Shown: piece by piece, positions 1-5,254 of the stretch
How the letters are laid out: each line of letters starts with the position of its first letter
Numbering within the stretch: the first letter of the stretch is position 1
Source of the DNA: Bifidobacterium breve
GTDB lineage: Bacteria > Actinomycetota > Actinomycetes > Mycobacteriales > Mycobacteriaceae
Assembly: GCA_945882475.1 (NCBI GenBank)
Contig: CAMCWJ010000038.1
Location: 1-14,194, forward strand
Length of the DNA stretch: 14,194 nt
Direction of reading: 5' to 3'
Translations under genes and position numbers: made by a program
Notes under the pieces: model-generated
The model's input: the letters and a program-made list of their open reading frames with translations, nothing else
The model's database searches: none
What the model was told of the DNA's origin: nothing

Positions 1-369
1 GCCGCCGCCGAAGTAGCCGAACGCGCCGGCGCCATCGCACTGCAAACCCGCCAGCGCATCGTCGGCGTGGTCGAAAACATGTCCGGGTTGGTGATGCCCG
101 ACGGCACCACATGGGAGATCTTCGGCGAGGGCGGTGGTCGACAGGTCGCTGAGCGGCTGACCCGCGCGATCGGTGCGGATGTGCCACTGCTGGGCCAGGT
201 TCCGTTGGACCCGGCCCTGGTGGCGGCGGGCGATTCCGGCGTACCGCTGGTCCTTTCGGCCCCGGATTCGGCAGCGGGCAGGGAACTTCGAGGCATCGCC
301 GACACCCTGGCGGCTCGCCGACGTGGTTTGGCCGGGATGTCGCTGGGGCTGGATCCGGCCGGCCGCTGA
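1..369 (+). CDS. mrp: Mrp/ApbC-type P-loop ATPase, iron-sulfur carrier, 3' end only
   Basis: This is the C-terminal part of an Mrp/NBP35-family ATPase. The frame is open from the first base and ends at TGA 367-369, giving about 122 residues; the start, Walker A motif and any Cys pair lie upstream of the window. The visible part includes VGVVENMSG, the family's conserved strand and motif (GVVxNMS), then IFGEGGGR and the segment LLGQVPLDPALVAAGDSGVPL, which is near-diagnostic for Mrp (G-x-(I/V)-P-(L/I)-D-P-x-(I/V)...GD-x-G-x-P). Family members bind and transfer Fe-S clusters in the cytosol, powered by ATP. The gene converges on tatB with only 14 bp between the two stop codons. In M. tuberculosis mrp (Rv1229c) lies a few genes beyond tatB, so the placement here agrees broadly. 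Identification is firm; function is by family. Confidence 0.93.
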   Translation, partial: AAAEVAERAGAIALQTRQRIVGVVENMSGLVMPDGTTWEIFGEGGGRQVAERLTRAIGADVPLLGQVPLDPALVAAGDSGVPLVLSAPDSAAGRELRGIADTLAARRRGLAGMSLGLDPAGR

Positions 370-383
370 GCGGTCGGCGCCAG

Positions 384-857
384 TCAGGTGGCGTCGGAGT
401 CGAAAGGCGCCGTTGCACCGGCGGACGGCGTCGCCTGCGAGGAGGCCGGCTGGGCTGGTGCCACCGGAGCCGCTCCATCGGGGCCCGGCACTGCCGAGGG
501 CATCGTCGCGCTCTGCCCCTTGACGGCCGGCTCGGCCGCACTCTGCCCCTTGACGGCCGGCTTGTCGAACTCACCGGTCAGCCAGGAATCGTCGCCGTCG
601 AGCAGATGTTTGGTCAACGCGGCCCGCGGAGTCAGGCCGCGCAACTTCTGCAACTCGCCGAGGGGTTGTTTGAGATCCTCGAACTCCGGGCCGAGATCCT
701 CGCGGAGCGCACTGGTGGCTCCGCTGAGGTAGTCGCGGGCCTGACGGACCGCGCCCGAGGTCCAGCGGATTGCACCGGGAAGCCGTTCGGGCCCCAACAC
801 CACTAAGCCGACGACGACCAGCAGCAGCATCTCGCCCCAGCCGATGTTGGCGAACAT
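384..857 (-). CDS. tatB: Sec-independent protein translocase subunit TatB
   Basis: A 157-residue TatB-type component of the twin-arginine translocase, which exports folded proteins across the inner membrane. The N-terminus reads MFANIGWGEMLLLVVVGLVVLG: a single membrane helix (about residues 8-22) followed by the Gly-Pro hinge (GPERLPG) and an amphipathic helix (IRWTSGAVRQARDYL), all hallmarks of TatA/B proteins. The MF(A/D)xIGW start and the length favour TatB over TatA. The C-terminal half is a low-complexity Pro/Ala/Ser tail holding two copies of PAVKGQSA with a 10-residue period. The ATG is at 857, two bases past the htrA stop, so the two genes are probably translationally coupled and tatB is the last gene of the sigE-rseA-htrA-tatB series. 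The same order is found in M. tuberculosis (Rv1221-Rv1224). Confidence 0.95.
   Translation of the reverse strand: MFANIGWGEMLLLVVVGLVVLGPERLPGAIRWTSGAVRQARDYLSGATSALREDLGPEFEDLKQPLGELQKLRGLTPRAALTKHLLDGDDSWLTGEFDKPAVKGQSAAEPAVKGQSATMPSAVPGPDGAAPVAPAQPASSQATPSAGATAPFDSDAT
511..562 (-). repeat. Tandem direct repeat within tatB tail (period 30 bp)
   Basis: A 22-bp perfect direct repeat (511-532 and 541-562) with a 30-bp period lies inside the disordered TatB tail. It encodes PAVKGQSA twice in frame, so it lengthens the linker by 10 residues without disturbing the reading frame. The nucleotide identity is complete over 22 bp, which suggests a recent slipped-strand duplication. Confidence 0.9.
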
Positions 858-859
858 GC

Positions 860-2353
860 TTAGTTGTCCGGAATCGGGTTCACCGTCAGCGTGACAGCAC
901 GGCCCTCGCGCATGACTTCGATGGGCGCATCCTGGCCGATGGCCAGCGCGCGGACCGCAACAACGAACTCGTCGGCGTCGGCGACCTTCCGGCCGCCGAC
1001 CTTGACCACCACGTCGTTCTCCTTGATGCCGGCCTTGTCCGCCGGTCCGCCGGCCTTCACGTTCGCGATCTGGGCGCCGAAGGCGAGGTCATTGCTCACC
1101 GAGCGGGCCGATAGCCCCAGCGTCGGATGAGCGATCTTGCCATCCTTGATCAGAGTCTCCACCGTGGCCTTGACCTCGTTGACCGGAATCGCAAACCCGA
1201 GACCACTTGCGCTGTCGGACAACGACTTTCCTGCCGTATTGATGCCGATGACCTCGGAGTTCATGTTGATCAACGGCCCACCGGAGTTACCGTGGTTGAT
1301 TGACGCATCTGTCTGCACGGCATCGATCACGGTGTCGGTGTCGGACCCGTCACCGGAGAGCGGCACCGGACGGTTGAGGGCGCTGATGATGCCGTGGGTG
1401 ACGGTGCTGCGCAGCCCCAGCGGAGCACCCGCGGCGATCACCTCTTCGCCGACCCGCAGCTTTTCGGAGTCACCGAACCGAGCCACCGTGAGGTTGTCGA
1501 CGTTGTCGACCTTGAGCACCGCGAGGTCGGTCTTAGGATCGCGGCCGACGAGGTTGGCCGGCACCTCCTTACCGTCGTTGAACACCACTGCCATCTTGAA
1601 CTTGCTGGGATTACTGGCGGCCTCAGAGATCACGTGGTTGTTGGTGACGATGTAGCCGCGGCCGTCGACCACCACGCCGGAACCTTGCGCGCCCTCCTCG
1701 TCGCTCTTGGCTTCGATGGTGACCACCGAGTCGGCCACTGATGCGGCAACCTGCACGAAGCGTCCGGCAGGAACCTCGGCCCCGCCGGCGGTCGACAGCG
1801 TCACCTTCGAGGTGGTGAAGGCCTCTACCACCTCGGCGGTCTTGCGACCCACCCAGCCGCCGACCAGACCCAGCAGCAGGGCGGTGATACCCAGCACTGC
1901 CAGCGCCTTGTAGGAGACCCGCCCGCCGAACAAAACGTCGCGTACACCGAGTTTGCCGGTCGGCGCGTACGCGGTGACCGGTGCCGGCCTGTCCACCGCG
2001 GGGGTGCCCAATGCAGCAGCCGCGGCCGGATCGCGCCAGGGATCCGCCGGATCATCCTCGGCGTACCCGGGATCACCGAGGGCGCCGGCGTCGACCGGGT
2101 GACGCTGCAACGAGTCCGCGTCCGGATAGGGGCGGCCGAACGCCTCGGTCAGCGTCGGATCGGCGGTCTTGGCCGTGGGCATGAACTCGTCGGTCCGGAA
2201 CTTCGGGGGCCGCAGAGTATCGGCGACGAAGGATCCATCGACGCCCTGGGGACGACCGAAGGTGCGCGTGGACGCCGGGTCCACCGGCGGGCGGTCGACG
2301 GGTCGTGGTGCCAGCCGCGGGCCAACCCCGTATTTGTCCGTGTCGGAACTCAA
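860..2353 (-). CDS. htrA: Membrane-anchored HtrA/DegP-like serine protease with PDZ domain
   Basis: A 497-residue envelope protease of the HtrA family. Residues 1-149 are a Pro/Asp-rich, presumably cytosolic extension with two FGRP motifs (32-35 and 72-75). One membrane helix follows (about 150-168, LAVLGITALLLGLVGGWVG), then a trypsin-like domain (about 195-405) and one PDZ domain (about 412-492). The catalytic triad is visible: His240 in TNNHV, Asp276 in TDLAVLKV and Ser357 in GNSGGP, with the QTDASIN substrate loop just before it. This topology puts the protease outside the cytoplasmic membrane, where it degrades or processes damaged envelope proteins. The best start is TTG at 2353, preceded 5 bases upstream by GAGG (2359-2362); no in-frame ATG exists before Met58. 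It follows rseA by 68 bp and is coupled to tatB. The order sigE-rseA-htrA-tatB matches Rv1221-Rv1224. The family call is certain and the exact start moderately so. Confidence 0.95.
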   Translation of the reverse strand: MSSDTDKYGVGPRLAPRPVDRPPVDPASTRTFGRPQGVDGSFVADTLRPPKFRTDEFMPTAKTADPTLTEAFGRPYPDADSLQRHPVDAGALGDPGYAEDDPADPWRDPAAAAALGTPAVDRPAPVTAYAPTGKLGVRDVLFGGRVSYKALAVLGITALLLGLVGGWVGRKTAEVVEAFTTSKVTLSTAGGAEVPAGRFVQVAASVADSVVTIEAKSDEEGAQGSGVVVDGRGYIVTNNHVISEAASNPSKFKMAVVFNDGKEVPANLVGRDPKTDLAVLKVDNVDNLTVARFGDSEKLRVGEEVIAAGAPLGLRSTVTHGIISALNRPVPLSGDGSDTDTVIDAVQTDASINHGNSGGPLINMNSEVIGINTAGKSLSDSASGLGFAIPVNEVKATVETLIKDGKIAHPTLGLSARSVSNDLAFGAQIANVKAGGPADKAGIKENDVVVKVGGRKVADADEFVVAVRALAIGQDAPIEVMREGRAVTLTVNPIPDN

Positions 2354-2421
2354 CTCAACCTCGCATCCACGCGATCGGAACCCAAGAACGCCGCAGCAGC
2401 CTGCTCGTTTCGGTCTTCACC

Positions 2422-2820
2422 CTACCGGCGCTTACGGCGGTCGGGGTTGGTGCCGTCGGCCCATGGGTCCTCGAATCCCGGACCCGGTGCGGGCTCCTGT
2501 GGCTGCGAATGAGGGATCTGCGACAGCAGACCCATGAGGGTGCTCGGCATGGTGACCGGGCGGGACTCCCGCAAGGCGGTCCGGGCTTGCCCCTGGGAAT
2601 CGACCTCGGCGGCGCATTGCGGACAAATCGACAGGTGGTGCGCGGCGCGCAGATGGGCCTTCATCGTCAACTCGCCGTCCGCGTAGGCCGCAATGGCCTC
2701 GGTGGAGAGGTGGTCGGTCGAACCGAATTGGCGCGGTGCGCCGACCGGGGCGTCACTCTGCGAGGCGAAGTGCGGCGGAAGCCAGGCGATAACCCGACGG
2801 AAGACTTGGCCTGGATCCAT
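2422..2820 (-). CDS. rseA: Anti-sigma factor RseA, cytosolic zinc-type regulator of SigE
   Basis: A 132-residue anti-sigma factor of the ZAS (zinc-associated anti-sigma) class. The signature H-x3-C-x2-C is present as His62, Cys66 and Cys69 (HLSICPQC), just after the helix STEAIAAYADGEL. There is no membrane segment, so it should act in the cytosol, binding SigE in the reduced, zinc-loaded state. In M. tuberculosis RseA release involves oxidation of these cysteines and PknB-directed ClpC1P2 degradation; nothing here tests that. The start was set at ATG 2820 (MDPGQVFRRV), with a strong purine-rich ribosome site at 2831-2840; GTG at 2823, one codon earlier, is a possible alternative. A longer open frame upstream would run into sigE and lacks conserved content. 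The Pro/Gly-rich tail is poorly conserved. It lies 118 bp downstream of sigE, separated by a hairpin. Confidence 0.94.
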   Translation of the reverse strand: MDPGQVFRRVIAWLPPHFASQSDAPVGAPRQFGSTDHLSTEAIAAYADGELTMKAHLRAAHHLSICPQCAAEVDSQGQARTALRESRPVTMPSTLMGLLSQIPHSQPQEPAPGPGFEDPWADGTNPDRRKRR

Positions 2821-2830
2821 CACAGTTCGC

Positions 2831-2840
2831 CCTCCTCTCC
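2831..2840 (-). promoter_or_regulatory. Strong Shine-Dalgarno site of rseA
   Basis: On the minus strand this reads GGAGAGGAGG, a near-ideal ribosome-binding sequence ending about 10 bases before ATG 2820 and 7 before GTG 2823. It fixes the rseA start near the MDPG residues and rules out the longer upstream frame. Confidence 0.75.
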
Positions 2841-2846
2841 GATGCG

Positions 2847-2876
2847 CAGGGCCCGCCGCGCCAACGTCGGGCCCTG
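2847..2876 (-). repeat. Perfect 9-bp inverted repeat (hairpin) between sigE and rseA
   Basis: The arms CAGGGCCCG (2847-2855) and CGGGCCCTG (2868-2876) are perfect reverse complements around a 12-nt loop. In the transcript the hairpin sits downstream of the sigE stop and ends 6 bases before the rseA Shine-Dalgarno sequence. No U-tract follows, so it is not a classical intrinsic terminator. It could be an attenuator, an mRNA processing or stability element, or a protein-binding site that sets the SigE:RseA ratio. Confidence 0.65.
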
Positions 2877-2938
2877 ATTCGCCCCGCCTCAAATGTATCT
2901 CGCCCGAACGGTCAATACGACAAACGAGCCGACCGGTG

Positions 2939-3757
2939 TTAGGCCGACGCTGCCTGGAGGCTGTCGCGGCCATGGGCTGCGAGGTGGTCCCGCAGGGCCT
3001 GCCGGCCGCGGTGGATCCGGCTGCGGACGGTACCCAGCTTCACCCCGAGGGTGGCGCCGATCTCCTCGTAGGACAGGCCTTCGATGTCGCAGAGGACCAC
3101 AGCGGCGCGGAACTCCGGCAGGAGCGAGTCCAGGGCAGCCTGCAGATCCGCTCCGAGCCTCGAGTCGTGGTAGATCTGCTCAGGCGTGGGCCCCTCGGCC
3201 GGCACCCGGTCGTAGTCCTCAGGCAACGCATCCATCCGGATGCGGCCGCGCCGGCGGACCATGTCAAGGAACAGGTTGGTCGTGATGCGGTGCAGCCAGC
3301 CCTCGAAGGTGCCGGGCTGATAGTTCTGCACTGACCGGAAGACCCGAATGAAGGTCTCCTGGGTGAGGTCCTCGGCGTCGTGCTGATTGCCCGACAACCG
3401 GTAGGCCAGCCGGTATACCCGGTCGGCGTGTTGACGCACCAGGTCGTCCCAGGACGGCATGGCAGCCCGGTCACCCGTGGCATCGAACACCGCGGTGCCC
3501 GCTAGCTCGTCGGACGTACCTGCCAGCTCGTCGGAAGACACCACCCAGTGCACATCGCCTCCGGTAGGGGCGGCGTGCGACATGGTGGCCGGGGCCGTGA
3601 GTGTGGCGGTCGTCGGATCCTCCTGGGATTGGGGCGTCGGCGGCTTGGTTCCGCGGGACGCGTCGAGAGTCAAATCGCCGCTTACTGCGGCACGGGTTGA
3701 AACACCAGCCCGCTTGGGGGTATTCCCCGCCCATCGGCGGTTGCGCTCCATGTCCAT
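2939..3757 (-). CDS. sigE: ECF RNA polymerase sigma factor SigE
   Basis: A 272-residue extracytoplasmic-function sigma factor. Region 2 spans about residues 103-170 (LVRQHADRVYRLAYRLSG, then DAEDLTQETFIRVF and FEGWLHRITTNLFLD) and region 4 about 203-257 (LPEFRAAVVLCDIEGLSY, then EEIGATLGVKLGTVRSRIHRGR). From residue 100 the sequence is nearly identical to M. tuberculosis SigE as I recall it, which controls the response to surface stress, detergent and heat. The first start, ATG 3757, has an AGGGA ribosome site about 8 bases upstream; Met3, Met59 (MSHA, ATG 3583) and Met100 are further in-frame starts, and M. tuberculosis SigE is known to use several. The N-terminal extension is variable and contains a SDELAGT tandem duplication. 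rseA and htrA follow. Upstream lie a possible -10 element and a direct-repeat operator candidate. Confidence 0.96.
   Translation of the reverse strand: MDMERNRRWAGNTPKRAGVSTRAAVSGDLTLDASRGTKPPTPQSQEDPTTATLTAPATMSHAAPTGGDVHWVVSSDELAGTSDELAGTAVFDATGDRAAMPSWDDLVRQHADRVYRLAYRLSGNQHDAEDLTQETFIRVFRSVQNYQPGTFEGWLHRITTNLFLDMVRRRGRIRMDALPEDYDRVPAEGPTPEQIYHDSRLGADLQAALDSLLPEFRAAVVLCDIEGLSYEEIGATLGVKLGTVRSRIHRGRQALRDHLAAHGRDSLQAASA
3495..3536 (-). repeat. In-frame tandem duplication in the sigE N-terminal extension
   Basis: Two adjacent 21-bp units (3495-3515 and 3516-3536) match at 17 of 21 positions and encode SDELAGT twice in a row (residues 75-88). The M. tuberculosis protein, as I recall it, has a single corresponding copy, so this looks like a lineage-specific 7-residue insertion that has already drifted at synonymous sites. 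It lies in the variable extension before region 2. Confidence 0.85.
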
Positions 3758-3813
3758 TACCGTTCCCTATCGCCCCGTGGAACCCATATGAGCAAACTGA
3801 ATGTCTTCTGTGA

Positions 3814-3819
3814 ATTATG
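3814..3819 (-). promoter_or_regulatory. Candidate -10 element of a sigE promoter
   Basis: The minus strand reads CATAAT here, close to the SigA -10 consensus. It would place transcription start near 3807, giving a leader of about 50 nt before ATG 3757. No good -35 hexamer is seen, which is common in mycobacteria. sigE of M. tuberculosis has several promoters; I found no convincing GGAAC...GTT (SigE/SigH-type) promoter on this strand. Confidence 0.4.
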
Positions 3820-3850
3820 GCTCAGATACCTTACGAACTGGTCATTTGTA

Positions 3851-3867
3851 AGAGATCGGTAATCTCT
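3851..3867. repeat. 17-bp palindrome in the sigE/methyltransferase divergent region
   Basis: AGAGAT (3851-3856) and ATCTCT (3862-3867) are perfect inverted arms around CGGTA. The site lies in the AT-richer core of the intergenic region and overlaps the first bases of the CTCAGC direct repeat at 3866. A 6-5-6 palindrome is compatible with a dimeric regulator operator. It is too short and AT-rich to be a strong terminator. Confidence 0.4.
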
Positions 3868-3883
3868 CAGCAATTCCTCAGCG
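3866..3883. promoter_or_regulatory. Direct repeat CTCAGCA-N4-CTCAGCG, candidate OmpR-family (MprA-like) box
   Basis: Seven-base units at 3866-3872 and 3877-3883 differ at one position and repeat with an 11-bp period, one helical turn, as OmpR-family response regulators bind. The site is about 60-76 bases upstream of the predicted sigE start and 89 bases upstream of the methyltransferase ATG. In M. tuberculosis sigE is activated by MprA, whose box is described as two loosely conserved 8-bp direct repeats; 8 bp plus a 3-bp spacer gives this same period. The same sequence recurs at 6507-6524. The regulator's identity is inference. Confidence 0.5.
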
Positions 3884-3958
3884 GTATTCTGTCGAAAAAG
3901 CCCGCGGTTGCCGATCCTGCGGTCAGGCGCGTCCGCCCACCCACCGGACGAGTTGATC

Positions 3959-3964
3959 TACGCT
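3959..3964 (+). promoter_or_regulatory. -10 element for a leaderless methyltransferase mRNA
   Basis: TACGCT (pattern TANNNT) ends exactly 7 nt before the ATG at 3972, so transcription would begin at the A of the start codon. There is no convincing Shine-Dalgarno sequence. The same geometry occurs before glgC, the LOG gene and the large ATPase gene. Confidence 0.5.
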
Positions 3965-3971
3965 GCTGAGA

Positions 3972-4637
3972 ATGTCCACCACCGACGACACCGACGGCTC
4001 GTCACAGCCGAGCCGAGCCGACCGGATCCTCGCCCACGCGGAGGCCTCTATCTCCGAGGACGACATCGTCTCGGCGGCCCGGGAGCGCGGTGCCGATGCC
4101 GGCGCCGGGGCGGTGACGCCCGCGGTTGGGGCGTTGCTCAGCCTGCTGGCCCGGCTCAGCGGCGGCAAGACGGTCGTCGAGGTCGGAACCGGTTCCGGCG
4201 TCAGCGGACTGTGGCTGCTGTCCGGAATGCGCGAGGACGGCGTTCTCACCACCATCGACATCGAGCCCGAGCATCTGCGCCTGGCCAAGCAGGCATTCGC
4301 CGAGGCGAAGATTGCACCGGGGCGCTCCCGGCTCATTGCCGGACGGGCGCAGGAAGTGCTGACCCGGCTGACCGACGAGTCCTACGACCTGGTGTTCATC
4401 GACGCCGCACCGCGGGATCAACCGCAATTCGTGACCGAGGGTGTGCGACTGCTGCGTCCGGGCGGTGTCATCGTGGTGCACAAGGCCGCACTCGACGGCC
4501 GGGCCGGCGACCCCACCGCAATCGACGCCGACGTGACCGCCGTGCGGGAAGCAGCCCGGCTGATCGCCGAGGACGAGAGGCTGACCCCGGTGCTGGTTCC
4601 GCTGGGCGACGGCCTTCTCGTGGCAGCCCGCGACTAG
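3972..4637 (+). CDS. SAM-dependent O-methyltransferase (Rv1220c-like, CCoAOMT/type-3 family)
   Basis: A 221-residue soluble class I methyltransferase close to M. tuberculosis Rv1220c. The SAM-binding motif I is EVGTGSGVSG (residues 70-79), the acidic loop IDIEPE is at 95-100 and the motif YDLVFIDAAP at 138-147. The family normally binds a divalent metal through an Asp in FxDAD and a later Asp-Asn pair. Here these positions read FIDAA and VVHKAAL (about 168-174), so the usual metal site looks incomplete, as it partly does in Rv1220c. The substrate is unknown. ATG 3972 was chosen because conservation begins near residue 15 and a -10 hexamer sits at leaderless distance; a longer open frame has no support. 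It is divergent from sigE, as in M. tuberculosis, and the DUF4126 gene follows after 29 bp, probably cotranscribed. Confidence 0.9.
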   Translation: MSTTDDTDGSSQPSRADRILAHAEASISEDDIVSAARERGADAGAGAVTPAVGALLSLLARLSGGKTVVEVGTGSGVSGLWLLSGMREDGVLTTIDIEPEHLRLAKQAFAEAKIAPGRSRLIAGRAQEVLTRLTDESYDLVFIDAAPRDQPQFVTEGVRLLRPGGVIVVHKAALDGRAGDPTAIDADVTAVREAARLIAEDERLTPVLVPLGDGLLVAARD

Positions 4638-4666
4638 GACCCGGGAACGGAGATCGGGGGTCTGCC

Positions 4667-5254
4667 ATGGAGTTGATGACAGGATTCGGCCTCGCCACCG
4701 CGGCCGGCCTCAACGCCTACATCCCGATGCTGATGATGGGTCTGCTCGGCCGGTTCACCGGACTTGTCCACCTGCCCGCCGGGTGGTCCTGGCTGGAGAA
4801 CGGCTGGGTCCTGGCAATCGTCGGGGCACTGCTGATCGTGGAGATCGTCGCCGACAAGATCCCCGCCCTGGACTCGATCAACGACACCGTGCAGACCTTC
4901 GTGCGACCCACCGCGGGCGGCATCGTCTTTGGTTCCGGCAGCGCGGCGCAGACCGCGGCCGTCACCGACCCGGCTGATTTCGCCCGCACCGGCCAATGGG
5001 TTCCGGTGGTGATCGGCGTGGTGACCGCACTGGTGGTGCACCTGACCAAGACCGCTGTTCGGCCACCGGCAAACGTCGCCACGGCCGGCATGGCCGCACC
5101 GGTGCTGAGCACCGTCGAAGACGTCACCAGCGTGGGTCTGGTATTCGTCGCCATCCTGGTGCCCGCACTGGTGCTGGTGGTGTTGGCAGCACTGGCCTGG
5201 ACCGCGTTCTTGCTGCTGCGGCGACGACGACGACGCCGTCTCGCCGCCGGCTAG
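4667..5254 (+). CDS. DUF4126 family integral membrane protein
   Basis: A 195-residue polytopic membrane protein of the DUF4126 type, function unknown. The N-terminus, GFGLATAAGLNAYIPMLMMGLLGR, resembles the family's conserved opening with its GLxAYxP motif. Hydrophobic segments lie near residues 5-28, 47-63, 111-126 and 157-184. Between them is a conserved acidic region (EIVADKIPALDSINDTVQTFVRP, split across 59-81) and a Gly/Ser-rich stretch (GGIVFGSGSA). The tail is a run of seven arginines, likely a cytosolic stop-transfer anchor. ATG 4667 has a G-rich ribosome site (GGGGGT) 6 bases upstream and follows the methyltransferase stop by 29 bp; a much longer in-frame extension upstream is a shadow of the methyltransferase gene. 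Its stop codon overlaps that of glgC within a shared CTAG. M. tuberculosis carries other genes between glgC and Rv1220c, so this position is variable. Confidence 0.85.
   Translation: MELMTGFGLATAAGLNAYIPMLMMGLLGRFTGLVHLPAGWSWLENGWVLAIVGALLIVEIVADKIPALDSINDTVQTFVRPTAGGIVFGSGSAAQTAAVTDPADFARTGQWVPVVIGVVTALVVHLTKTAVRPPANVATAGMAAPVLSTVEDVTSVGLVFVAILVPALVLVVLAALAWTAFLLLRRRRRRRLAAG

Noticed and set aside
2847..2876. The sigE-rseA hairpin as an intrinsic terminator
   Set aside because: No U-tract follows on the transcribed strand and the rseA ribosome site comes directly after it; kept only as a structural element.
2893..2935. A separate rseA promoter (TTGACC with TACATT)
   Set aside because: The two hexamers on the minus strand are only 12 bp apart, too short for a SigA promoter.
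2821..2973. N-terminal extension of rseA by 51 residues
   Set aside because: It would overlap the sigE end and cross the hairpin and Shine-Dalgarno site; RseA-like sequence begins at MDPG after a strong ribosome site.
3779..3784. GGAACC as the -35 of a SigE/SigH-type promoter
   Set aside because: It is on the plus strand, and no GTT-type -10 lies 16-20 bp downstream; the minus-strand GGAAC near 3762-3766 is too close to the sigE start codon.
3908..4666. Upstream extension of the DUF4126 frame to 448 residues
   Set aside because: The extra part is an Arg-rich shadow of the methyltransferase gene; the membrane protein begins at ATG 4667 with a plausible ribosome site.
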